NCBI GenBank assembly: GCA_033782935.1
Contig: JAWQEG010000283.1
Coordinates: forward strand, 558,001 to 622,000
DNA: 64,000 bases
Origin: Petrolisthes cinctipes
Taxonomy: Eukaryota; Arthropoda; Malacostraca; Decapoda; Porcellanidae
Direction of reading: 5' to 3'
Part shown: in pieces, positions 36,671 to 49,630 of the stretch
Numbering within the stretch: the stretch's first letter is position 1
Layout of the letters: every line of letters begins with the position of its first letter
The notes under the pieces: generated by a model
The model's database searches: none
The model's input: the letters and a program-made list of their open reading frames with translations, nothing else
Told to the model about the DNA's origin: nothing
Program-made: the position numbers and the translations under genes

Positions 36671-39600
36671 AAATATAGGCTAAAAACATGCTAAAAATAG
36701 ATCTTTTAAGTGCCAAAAAGTCGATATCTCAAATTCAGTCCCAAAACACCCGAAAATTCGATATTATGGGGTCCCAGAAGCGATCTGTACATGCCTACTC
36801 CGTGTTAGAGTATTTTCAAAATACAGGCCAAAAACATACTGAAAATCGATCTTTTAGGTGCCCAAAAGTCGATATGTGCATGCATCTTCTGTACCGTTTA
36901 TATCTCAAATTCCGGCCCTAAACACCCGAAAATTCAATATTTTGGGGTCCCAGAAGCGATCTGTACATGCCTACTCCGTGTTAGAGTATTTTCAAAATAT
37001 AGGCTCAAAACATGCTCAAAATCGATATTTTAGGTGCAAAAAAGTCGATATGTGCATGCATCTTCTGTACTCGTTTATATCTCAAATTCAGGCTCAAAAC
37101 ACCCGTAAATACGATATTTTGCGGTCCCAGAAGCGATCTGTACATGCCTACTCAGTGCTAGAATGTTTTCAAAATATAGGCTCAAAACATGCTCAAAATC
37201 GATATTTTAGGTGCCCAAAAGTCAATATGTGCATGCATTTTCTGTACTCGTCTATATCTCAAATTCAGGCTCAAAACACTTGAAAATTCGATATTTTGGG
37301 GTCCCAGAAGCGATCTGTACATGCCTACTCAGTGCTAGAATATTTTCAAAATATAGGCTCAAAACATGCTACAAATCGATATTTTAGGTGCGTAAAGGCG
37401 ATATCTCAAATTAAGGCCCAAAACACCCGAAAATTCGATATTATGGGGTCCCAGAAGCGATCTGTACATGCCTACTCCGTGTTAGAGTATTTACAAAATA
37501 CAGGCCCAAAACATGCTCAAAATCGATGTTTTAGGTGCCCAAAAGTCGATATGTGCATTCATCTTCAGTACCCGTTTATATATCAAATTCAGGCTCAAAA
37601 CACCTGAAAATTCGATATTTTGGGGTCCCAGAAGCGATCTGTACATGCCTACTCCGTATTAGAGTATTTTCAAAATACATGCCCAAAACATGAAGAAAAT
37701 CGATATTTTAGATGCCCAAAGTCAATATGTGCATGTATCTTCCGTACCCGTTTATATCTCAAATTCTGGCTCAAAACACCCGAAAATTCGGTATTTTGGG
37801 GTCCCAGAAGCAATCTGTACATGCCTACTCAGTGCTAGAATATTTTCAAAATATAGGCTAAAAACATGCTAAAAATAGATCTTTTAGGTGCCAAAAAGTC
37901 GATATCTCAAATTCAGTCCCAAAACACCCGAAAATTCGATATTTAGGGGTCCCAAAAGCGATCTGTACATGCCTACTCCGAGTTAGAGTATTTTCAAAAT
38001 ACAGGCCAAAAACATACTGAAAATCGATCTTTTAGGTGCCCAAAAGTCGATATGTGCATGCATCTTCTGTACCCGTTTATATCTCAAATTCTGGCCCTAA
38101 ATACCCGAAAATTTGATATTTTGGGGTCCCAGAAGCAATCTTTACATGCCTACTCAGTGCTAGAATACTTTCAATATATAGGCTCAAAACATGCTCAAAA
38201 TCGATATTTTAGGTGCCCAAAAGTCGATATGTGCATGTATCTTCTGTACTCGTTTATATCTCAAATTCAGGCTCAAAACACCCGTAAATACGATATTTTG
38301 GGGTCCCAGAAGCGATCTGTACATGCCTACTCAATGCTAGAATGTTTTCAAAATATAGGCTCAAAACATGCTCAAAATCGATATTTTAGGTGCCCAAAAG
38401 TCAATATGTGCATGCATTTTCTGTACTCGTTTATATCTCAAATTCAGGCTCAAAACACTTGAAAATTCGATATTTTGGGGTCCCAGAAGCGATCTGTCCA
38501 TGCCTACTCAGTGCTAGAATATTTTCAAAATATAGGCTAAAAACAGGCTAAAAATCGATATTTTAGGTGCGTAAAGGCGATATCTAAAATTAAGGCCCAA
38601 AACACCCGAAAATTCGATATTATGGGGTCCCAGAAGCGATCTGTACATGCCTACTCCGTGTTAGAGTATTTACAAAATACAGGCCCAAAACATGCTCAAA
38701 ATCGATGTTTTAGGAGACCAAAAGTCGATATGTGCATGCATCTTCAGTAACCGTTTATATCTCAAATTCAGGCTCAAAACACCAAAAAATTCGATATTCA
38801 AGGGTCCCAGAAGCGATCTGTACATGCCTACTCCGTGTTAGAATATTTTCAAAATACATGCCCAAAACATGCTGAAAATCGATATTTTAGATGCCCAAAG
38901 TCAATATGTTCATGTATCTTCTGTACCCGTTTGTATCTCAAATTCAGGCTCAAAACACCCGAAAATTCAATATTTTGGGGTCCCAGAAGCAATCTGTACA
39001 TGCCTACTCAGTGCTAGAATATTTTCAAAATATAGGCTAAAAACATGCTAAAAATAGATCTTTAAAGTGCCAAAAAGTCGATATCTCAAATTCAGTCCCA
39101 AAACACCCGAAAATTCGATATTTAGGGGTCCCAGAAGCGATCTGTACATGCCTACTCCGTGTTAGAGTATTTTCAAAATACATGCCAAAAACATACTGAA
39201 AATCGATCTTTTAGGTGCCCAAAAGTCGATATGTGCATGCATCTTCTGTACCCGTTTATAACTCAAATTCCGGCCCTAAACACCCGAAAATTCAATATTT
39301 TGGGGTCCCAGAAGCGATCTGTACATGCCTACTCCGTGTTAGAGTATTTTCAAAATATAGGCTCAAAACATGCTCAAAATCGATATTTTAGGTGCCCAAA
39401 AGTCGATATGTGCATGCATCTTCTGTACTCGTTTATATCTCAAATTCAGGCTCAAAACACCCGTAAATACGATATTTTGCGGTCCCAGAAGCGATCTGTA
39501 CATGCCTACTCAGTGCTAGAATGTTTTCAAAATATAGGCTCAAAACATGCTCAAAATCGATATTTTAGGTGCCCAAAAGTCAATATGTGCATGCATTTTC

Positions 39601-42600
39601 TGTACTCGTCTATATCTCAAATTCAGGCTCAAAACACTTGAAAATTCGATATTTTGGGGTCCCAGAAGCGATCTGTACATGCCTACTCAGTGCTAGAATA
39701 TTTTCAAAATATAGGCTCAAAACATGCTACAAATCGATATTTTAGGTGCGTAAAGGCGATATCTCAAATTCAGGCCCAAAACACCCGAAAATTCGATATT
39801 ATGGGATCCCAGAAGCGATCTGTACATGCCTACTCCGTGTTAGAGTATTTTCAAAATACAGGCCCAAAACATGCTCAAAATCGATGTTTTAGGTGCCCAA
39901 AAGACGATATGTGCATGCATCTTCAGTACCCGTTTATATCTCAAATTCAGGCTCAAAACACCCGAAAATTCGATATTTTTGGGTCCCAGAAGCAAACTGT
40001 ACATGCCTACTCAGTGCTAAAATATTTTCAAAATATAGGCTCAAAACATGATGAAAATCGATATTTTAGGTGCCCAAAAGTCAATATGTGCATGCATTTT
40101 CTGTACTCGTTTATATCTCAAATTCAGGCTCAAAACACTTGAAAATTCGATATTTTGGGGTCCCAGAAGCGATCTGTCCATGCCTACTCAGTGCTAGAAT
40201 ATTTTCAAAATATAGGCTAAAATAAAAACATGCTAAAAATCGATATTTTAGGTGCCAAAAAGTCGATATCTCAAATTCAGTCCCAAAACACGCTCAAATT
40301 CGATATTTAGGGGTCCCAGAAGGGATCTGTACATGCCTACTCCGTGTTAAAGTATTTTCAAAATACAGGCCAAAAACATACTGAATATCGATCTTTTAGG
40401 TGCCCAAAAGTCGATATGTGCATACATCTTCTGTACCCGTTTATATCTCAAATTCTGGCCCTAAACACCCGAAAATTCGATATTTTGGGGTCCCAGAAGC
40501 GATCTGTACATGCCTACTCCGTGTTAGAGTATTTACAAAATACAGGCCAAAAACATGCTGAAAATCGATATTTTTGATGCCCAAAGTCAATATGTGCATG
40601 TATCTTCCGTACCCGTTTATATCTCAAATTCAGGCTCAAAACACCCTAAAATTCAATATTTTGGGGTCCCAGAAGCAATCTGTACTTGCCTACTCAGTGC
40701 TAGAATATTTTCAAAATATAGGCTAAAAACATGCTAAAAATAGATCTTTTAGGTGCCAAAAAGTCGATATCTCAAATTCAGTCCCAAAACACCCGAAAAT
40801 TCGATAGTTAGGGGTCCCAGACGCGATCTGTACATGCCTACTCCGTGTTAGAGTATTTTCAAAATACAGGCCAAAAACATACTGAAAATCGATCTTTTAG
40901 GTGCCCAAAAGTCGATATGTGCATGCATCTTCTGTACCCGTTTATATCTCAAATTCTGGCCCTAAACACCCGAAAATTCGATATTTTTTGGTCCCAGAAG
41001 CGATCTGTACATGCCTACTCAGTGCTAGAATGTTTTCAAAATATAGGCTCAAAACATGCTCAAAATCGATATTTTAGGTGCCCAAAAGTCGATATGTGCA
41101 TGCATCTTCTGTACTCGTTTATATCTCAAATTCAGGCTCAAAACACCCGAAAATTCAATATTTTGGGGTCCCAAAAGCAATCTGTACATGCCTACTCAGT
41201 GCTAGAATATTATCAAAATATAGGCTAAAAACATGCTAAAAATCGATATTTTAGGTGCCAAAAAGTCGATATCTCAAATTCAGTCCCAAAACACCCGAAA
41301 ATTCGATATTTAGGGGTCCCAGAAGGGATCTGTACATGAATACTCCGTGTTAAAGTATTTTCAAAATACAGGCCAAAAACATACTGAATATCGATCTTTT
41401 AGGTGCCCAAAAGTCGATATGTGCATGCATCTTCTGTACCCGTTTATATCTTAAATTCTGGCCCTACACACCCGAAAATTCAATATTTTGGGGTCCCAGA
41501 AGCGATCTGTACATGCCTACTCAGTGATAGAATTTTTTCAAAATATAGGCTCAAAACATGCTAAAAATCGATATTTTAGGTGCGTACAGGCGATATCTCA
41601 AATTAAGGCCCAAAACACCCGAAAATTCGATATTTAGGGGTCCCGGAAGCAATCTGTACATGCCTACTCAGTGCTAAAATATTTTCAAAATATAGGCTAA
41701 AAACATGGTAAAAATCGATATTTTAGGTGAGTAAAGGCGATATCTCAAATTCAGGCCCAAAACACCCGAAAATTCGATATTATGGGGTACCAGAAGCGAT
41801 CTGTACATGCCTACTCCGTGTTAGAGTATTTACAAAATACAGGCCCAAAACATGCTCAAAATCAATGTTTTAGGTGCCCAAAAGTCGATATGTGCATTCA
41901 TCTTCAGTACCCGTTTATATCTCAAATTCAGGCTCAAAACATCCGAAAATTCGATATTTTGGGGTCCCAGAAGCGATCTGTACATGCCTACTCCGTGTTA
42001 GAGTATTTTCAAAATACATGCCCAAAACATGATGAAAATCGATATATTAGATGCCCAAAGTCAATATGTGCATGCATCTTCTGTACCCGTTTATATCTCA
42101 AATTCAGGCTCAAAACACCCAAAAATTCAATATTTTGGGGTCCCAGAAGCAATCTATACATGCCTACTCAGTGCTAGAATATTTTCAAAATATAGGCTAA
42201 AAACATGCTAAAAATCGATCTTTTAGGTGCCAAAAAGTCGATATCTCAAATCCAGTCCAAAACACACGAAAATTCGATATTTAGGGGTGCCAGAAGCGAT
42301 CTGTACATGCCTACTCAGTGTTAGAGTATTTTCAAAATACAGGCCAAAAACATACTGAAAATCGATCTTTTAGGTGCCCAAAAGTCGATATGTGCATGCA
42401 TCTTCTGTACCCGTTTATATCTCAAATTCTGGCCCTAAACACCCGAAAGTTCGATATTTTGGGGTTCCAGAAGCGATCTGTATATGCCTACTCAGTGCTA
42501 GAATGTTTTCAAAATAGAGGCTCAAAACATGCTAAAAATAGATCTTTTAGGTGCCAAAAAGTCGATATCTCAAATTCAGTCCCAAAACACCCGAAAATTC

Positions 42601-43715
42601 GATATTTAGGGGTCCCAGAAGCGATCTGTACATGCCTACTCCGTGTTAGAGTATTTTCAAAATCCAGGCCAAAAACATACTGAAAATCGATCTTTTAGGT
42701 GCCCAAAAGTCGATATGTGCATGCATCTTCTGTACCCGTTTATATCTCAAATTCTGGCCCTAAACACCCGAAAATTCGATATTTTTTGGTCCCAGAAGCG
42801 ATCTGTTCATGCCTACTCAGTGCTAGAATGTTTTCAAAATATAGGCTTAAAACATGCTAAAAATCGATATTTTAGGTGCCCAAAAGTCGATATGTGCATG
42901 CATCTTCTGTACCCGTTTATATCTCAAATTCAGGCTCAGAACACCCGAAAATTCGATATTTTTGGGTCCCAGAAGCGATCTGTACATGCCTACTCAGTGA
43001 TAGAATATTTTCAAAATATAGGCTCAAAACATGCTAAAAATCGATATTTTAGGTGCGTAAAGGCGATATCTCAAATTCAGGCCCAAAACACCCGAAAATT
43101 CGATATTATGGGGTCCCAGAAGCGATCTGTACATGCCTACTCCGTGTTAGAGTATTTTCAAAATACAGGCCCAAAACATGCTCAAAATCGATGTTTTAGG
43201 TGCCCAAAAGACGATATGTGCATGCATCTTCAGTACCCGTTTATATCTCAAATTCCGGCTCAAAACACCCGAAAATTCGATATTTTGGGGTCCCAGAAGC
43301 AATCTGTACATGCCTACTCAGTGCTAAAATATTTTCAAAATATAGGCTAAAAACATGGTAAAAATCGATATTTTAGGTGAGTAAAGGCGATATCTCAAAT
43401 TCAGGCCCAAAACACCCGAAAATTCGATATTATGGGACACAGAAGCGATCTGTACATGCCTACTCCGTGTTAGAGTATTTACAAAATACAGGCCTAAAAC
43501 ATGCTCAAAATCGATGTTTTAGGTGCCCAAAAGTCGATATGTGCATTCATCTTCAGTACCCGTTTATATATCAAATTCAGGCTCAAAACACCCGAAAATT
43601 CGATATTTTGGGGTCCCAGAAGCGATCTGTACATGCCTACTCCGTGTTAGTGTATTTTCAAAATACATGCCCAAAACATGATGAAAATCGATATATTAGA
43701 TGCCCAAAGTCAATA
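36645..43715 (+). repeat. Segment B, first copy (about 7.1 kb)
   Basis: Matches about 51,795-58,865 at a constant offset of 15,150 bp. Its last 2.9 kb (from 40,830) is the start of segment A copy 2. The first 4.2 kb holds units of the second 14-mer type, with partial tandem similarity at 2,357-2,358 bp. A one-base deletion (CTGTACCGTTTAT near 36,893) and a 5 bp insertion near 40,220 are shared with the other copy. I noted about four substitutions: near 38,018, 38,907, 39,886 and 40,425. Confidence 0.87.
40218..40237 (+). repeat. Private 5 bp insertion marker, first copy
   Basis: GGCTAAAATAAAAACATGCT replaces the usual GGCTAAAAACATGCT, an extra five A/T bases. It occurs otherwise only near 55,368, exactly 15,150 bp downstream, and so marks common descent of the two segment B copies. 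Confidence 0.9.
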
Positions 43716-46700
43716 TGTGCATGTATCTTCCGTACCCATTTATATCTCAAATTCAGGCTCAAAACACCCGAAAATTTAATATTTTGGGGTCACAGAAGCA
43801 ATCTGTACATGCCTACTCAGTGCTAGAATATTTTCAAAATATAGGCTAAAAACATGCTAAAAATCGATATTTTAGGTGCCAAAAAGTCGATATCTCAAAT
43901 TCATTCCCAAAACACCCGAAAATTCGATATTTTGGGGTCCCAGAAGTGATCTGTACATGAATACTCCGTGTTAAAGTATTTTCAAAATACAGGCCAAAAA
44001 CATACTGAATATCGATCTTTTAGGTGCCCAAAAGTCGATATGTGCATGCATCTTCTGCACCCGTTTATATCTCAAATTCTGGCCCTACACACCCGAAAAT
44101 TCGATATTTTGGGGTCCCAGAAGCGATCTGTACATGCCTACTCAGTGATAGAATATTTTCAAAATATAGGCTCAAAACATGCTAAAAATCGATATTTTAG
44201 GTGAGTAAAGGCGATATCTCAAATTAAGGCCCAAAACACCCGAAAATTCGATATTTAGGGGTCCCGGAAGCAATCTGTACATGTCTACTCAGTGCCAAAA
44301 TATTTTCAAAATATAGGCTAAAAACATGGTAAAAATCGATATTTTAGGTGAGTAAAGGCGATATCTCAAATTCAGGCCCAAAACACCCGAAAATTCGATA
44401 TTATGGGGTCCCAGAAGCGATCTGTACATGCCTACTCCGTGTTAGAGTATTTTCAAAATACAGGCCCAAAACATGCTCAAAATCGATGTTTTAGGTGCCC
44501 AAAAGACGATATGTGCATGCATCTTCAGTACCCGTTTATATCTCAAATTCCGGCTCAAAACACCCGAAAATTCGATATTTTGGGGTCCCAGAAGCAATCT
44601 GTACATGCCTACTCAGTGCTAAAATATTTTCAAAATATAGGCTAAAAACATGGTAAAAATCGATATTTTAGGTGAGTAAAGGCGATATCTCAAATTCAGG
44701 CCCAAAACACCCGAAAATTCGATATTATGGGACACAGAAGCGATCTGTACATGCCTACTCCGTGTTAGAGTATTTACAAAATACAGGCCTAAAACATGCT
44801 CAAAATCGATGTTTTAGGTGCCCAAAAGTCGATATGTGCATTCATCTTCAGTACCCGTTTATATATCAAATTCAGGCTCAAAACACCCTAAAATTCGATA
44901 TTTTGGGGTCCCAGAAGCGATCTGTACATGCCTACTCCGTGTTAGAGTATTTTCAAAATACATGCCCAAAACATGATGAAAATCGATATATTAGATGCCC
45001 AAAGTCAATATGTGCATGTATCTTCCGTACCCATTTATATCTCAAATTCAGGCTCAAAACACCCGAAAATTTAATATTTTGGGGTCACAGAAGCAATCTG
45101 TACATGCCTACTCAGTGCTAGAATATTTTCAAAATATAGGCTAAAAACATGCTAAAAATCGATATTTTAGGTGCCAAAAAGTCGATATCTCAAATTCAGT
45201 CCCAAAACACCCGAAAATTCGATATTTTGGGGTCCCAGAAGTGATCTGTACATGAATACTCCGTGTTAAAGTATTTTCAAAATACAGGCCAAAAACATAC
45301 TGAATATCGATCTTTTAGGTGCCCAAAAGTCGATATGTGCATGCATCTTCTGCACCCGTTTATATCTCAAATTCTGGCCCTACACACCCGAAAATTCGAT
45401 ATTTTGGGGTCCCAGAAGCGATCTGTACATGCCTACTCAGTGATAGAATATTTTCAAAATATAGGCTCAAAACATGCTAAAAATCGATATTTTAGGTGAG
45501 TAAAGGCGATATCTCAAATTAAGGCCCAAAACACCCGAAAATTCGATATTTAGGGGTCCCGGAAGCAATCTGTACATGTCTACTCAGTGCTAAAATATTT
45601 TCAAAATATAGGCTAAAAACATGGTAAAAATCGATATTTTAGGTGAGTAAAGGCGATATCTCAAATTCAGGCCCAAAACACCCGAAAATTCGATATTATG
45701 GGGTCCCAGAAGCGATCTGTACATGCCTACTCCGTGTTAGAGTATTTACAAAATACAGGCCCAAAACATGCTCAAAATCGATGTTTTAGGTGCCCAAAAG
45801 TCGATATGTGCATTCATCTTCAGTACCCGTTTATATCTCAAATTCAGGCTCAAAACACCCGAAAATTCGATATTTTGGGGTCCCAGAAGCGATCTGTACA
45901 TGCCTGCTCCGTGTTAGAGTATTTTCAAAATACATGCCCAAAACATGATGAAAATCGATATATTAGATGCCCAAAGTCAATATGTGCATGTATCTTCTGT
46001 ACCCGTTTATATCTCAAATTCAGGCTCAAAACACCCAAAAATTCAATATTTTGGGGTCCCAGAAGCGATCTGTACATGCCTACTCAGTGCTAGAATGTTT
46101 TCAAAATATAGGCTCAAAACATGCTCAAAATCGATATTTTAGGTGCCCAAAAGACGATATGTGCATGCATCTTCTGTACTCGTTTATATCTCTAATTCAG
46201 GCTCAAAACACCCGTAAATACGATATTTTGGGGTCCCAGAAGTGATCTGTACATGCCTACTCAGTGCTAGAATGTTTTCAAAATATAGGCTCAAAACATG
46301 CTCAAAATCGATATTTTAGGTGCCCAAAAGTCAATATGTGCATGCATTTTCTGTACTCGTCTATATCTCAAATTCAGGCTCAAAACACTTGAAAATTCGA
46401 TATTTTGGGGTCCCAGAAGCGATCTGTACATGCCTACTCAGTGCTAGAATATTTTCAAAATATAGGCTCAAAACATGCTACAAATCGATATTTTAGGTGC
46501 GTAAAGGCGATATCTCAAATTCAGGCCCAAAACACCCGAAAATTCGATATTATGGGGTCCCAGAAGCGATCTGTACATGCCTACTCCGTGTTAGAGTATT
46601 TTCAAAATACAGGCCCAAAACATGCTCAAAATCGATGTTTTAGGTGCCGAAAAGACGATATGTGCATGCATCTTCAGTACCCGTTTATATCTCAAATTCA

Positions 46701-49630
46701 GGCTCAAAACACCCGAAAATTCGATATTTTGGGGTCCCAGAAGCAAACTGTACATGCATACTCAGTGCTAAAATATTTTCAAAATATAGGCTCAAAACAT
46801 GCTACAAATCGATATTTTAGGTGCGTAAAGGCGATATCTCAAATTAAGGGCCAAAACACCCGAAAATTCGATATTATGGGGTCCCAGAAGCGATCTGTAC
46901 ATGCCTACTCCGTGTTAGAGTATTTACAAAATACAGGCCGAAAACATGCTCAAAATCGATGTTTTAGGTGCCCAAAAGTCGATATGTGCATTCATCTTCA
47001 GTACCCGTTTATATATCAAATTCAGGCTCAAATCACCCGAAAATTCGATATTTTGGGGTCACAGAAGCAATCTGTACATGCATACTCAGTGCTAGAATAT
47101 TTTCAAAATATAGGCTAAAAACATGCTAAAAATAGATCTTTTAGATGCCAAAAAGTCGATATCTCAAATTCAGTCCCAAAACACCCGAAAATTCGATATT
47201 TAGGGGTCCCAAAAGCGATCTGTACATGCCTACTCCGTGTTAGAGTATTTTCAAAATACAGGCCAAAAACATACTAAAAATCGATCTTTTAGGTGCCCAA
47301 AAGTCGATATGTGCATGCATCTTCTGTACCCGTTTATATCTCAAATTCTGGCCCTAAACACCCGAAAATTTGATATTTTGGGGTCCCAGAAGCAATCTTT
47401 ACATGCCTACTCAGTGCTAGAATATTTTCAAAATATAGGCTCAAAACATGCTCAAAATCGATATTTTAGGTGCCCAAAAGTCGATATGTGCATGCATCTT
47501 CTGTACTCGTTTATATCTCAAATTCAGGCTCAAAACACCCGTAAATACGATATTTTGGGGTCCCAGAAGCGATCTGTACATGCCTACTCAGTGCTAGAAT
47601 GTTTTCAAAATATAGGCTCAAAACATGCTCAAAATCGATATTTTAGGTGCCCAAAAGTCAATATGCGCATGCATTTTCTGTACTCGTTTATATCTCAAAT
47701 TCAGACTCAAAACACTTGAAAATTCGATATTTTGGGGTCCCAGAAGCAATCTGTCCATGCCTACTCAGTGCTAGAATATTTTCAAAATATAGGCTAAAAA
47801 CAGGCTAAAAATCGATATTTTAGGTGCGTAAAGGCGATATCTCAAATTAAGGCCCAAAACACCCGAAAATTCGATATTATGGGGTCCCAGAAGCGATCTG
47901 TACATGCCTACTCCGTGTTAGAGTATTTACAAAATACAGGCCCAAAACATGCTCAAAATCGATGTTTTAGGAGACCAAAAGTCGATATGTGCATGCATCT
48001 TCAGTAACCGTTTATATCTCAAATTCAGGCTCAAAACACCCGAAAATTCGATATTCTGGGGTCCCAGAAGCGATCTGTACATGCCTACTCCGTGTTAGAG
48101 TATTTTCAAAATACATGCCCAAAACATGCTGAAAATCGATATTTTAGATGCCCAAAGTCAATATGTTCATGTATCTTCTGTACACGTTTGTATCTCAAAT
48201 TCAGGCTCAAAACACCCGAAAATTCGATATTTTGGGGTCCCAGAAGCGATCTGTACATGCCTGCTCCGTGTTAGAGTATTTTCAAAATACATGCCCAAAA
48301 CATGATGAAAATCGATATATTAGATGCCCAAAGTCAATATGTGCATGTATCTTCTGTACCCGTTTATATCTCAAATTCAGGCTCAAAACACCCAAAAATT
48401 CAATATTTTGGGGTCCCAGAAGCGATCTGTACATGCCTACTCAGTGCTAGAATGTTTTCAAAATATAGGCTCAAAACATGCTCAAAATCGATATTTTAGG
48501 TGCCCAAAAGACGATATGTGCATGCATCTTCTGTACTCGTTTATATCTCTAATTCAGGCTCAAAACACCCGTAAATACGATATTTTGGGGTCCCAGAAGT
48601 GATCTGTACATGCCTACTCAGTGCTAGAATGTTTTCAAAATATAGGCTCAAAACATGCTCAAAATCGATATTTTAGGTGCCCAAAAGTCAATATGTGCAT
48701 GCATTTTCTGTACTCGTCTATATCTCAAATTCAGGCTCAAAACACTTGAAAATTCGATATTTTGGGGTCCCAGAAGCGATCTGTACATGCCTACTCAGTG
48801 CTAGAATATTTTCAAAATATAGGCTCAAAACATGCTACAAATCGATATTTTAGGTGCGTAAAGGCGATATCTCAAATTCAGGCCCAAAACACCCGAAAAT
48901 TCGATATTATGGGGTCCCAGAAGCGATCTGTACATGCCTACTCCGTGTTAGAGTATTTTCAAAATACAGGCCCAAAACATGCTCAAAATCGATGTTTTAG
49001 GTGCCCAAAAGACGATATGTGCATGCATCTTCAGTACCCGTTTATATCTCAAATTCAGGCTCAAAACACCCGAAAATTCGATATTTTGGGGTCCCAGAAG
49101 CAAACTGTACATGCATACTCAGTGCTAAAATATTTTCAAAATATAGGCTCAAAACATGCTACAAATCGATATTTTAGGTGCGTAAAGGCGATATCTCAAA
49201 TTAAGGGCCAAAACACCCGAAAATTCGATATTATGTGGTCCCAGAAGCGATCTGTACATGCCTACTCCGTGTTAGAGTATTTACAAAATACAGGCCGAAA
49301 ACATGCTCAAAATCGATGTTTTAGGTGCCCAAAAGTCGATATGTGCATTCATCTTCAGTACCCGTTTATATATCAAATTCAGGCTCAAAACACCCGAAAA
49401 TTCGATATTTTGGGGTCACAGAAGCAATCTGTACATGCATACTCAGTGCTAGAATATTTTCAAAATATAGGCTAAAAACATGCTAAAAATAGATCTTTTA
49501 GGTGCCAAAAAGTCGATATCTCAAATTCAGTCCCAAAACACCCGAAAATTCGATATTTAGGGGTCCCAAAAGCGATCTGTACATGCCTACTCCGTGTTAG
49601 AGTATTTTCAAAATACAGGCCAAAAACATA
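40830..49630 (+). repeat. Segment A, second copy (about 8.8 kb)
   Basis: Copy of 27,360-36,160. The left edge lies just after TCGATAGTTAGGGGTCCCAG near 40,805, which differs from the first copy. The right edge lies before 49,632, where CATACTGAAAATCG replaces CATACTAAAAATCG and more differences follow. It contains two 1,295 bp HOR copies (43,108-45,697) and about 1.6 copies of the 2,357 bp HOR (45,841-49,630). The monomer order is identical to the first copy. Confidence 0.88.
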
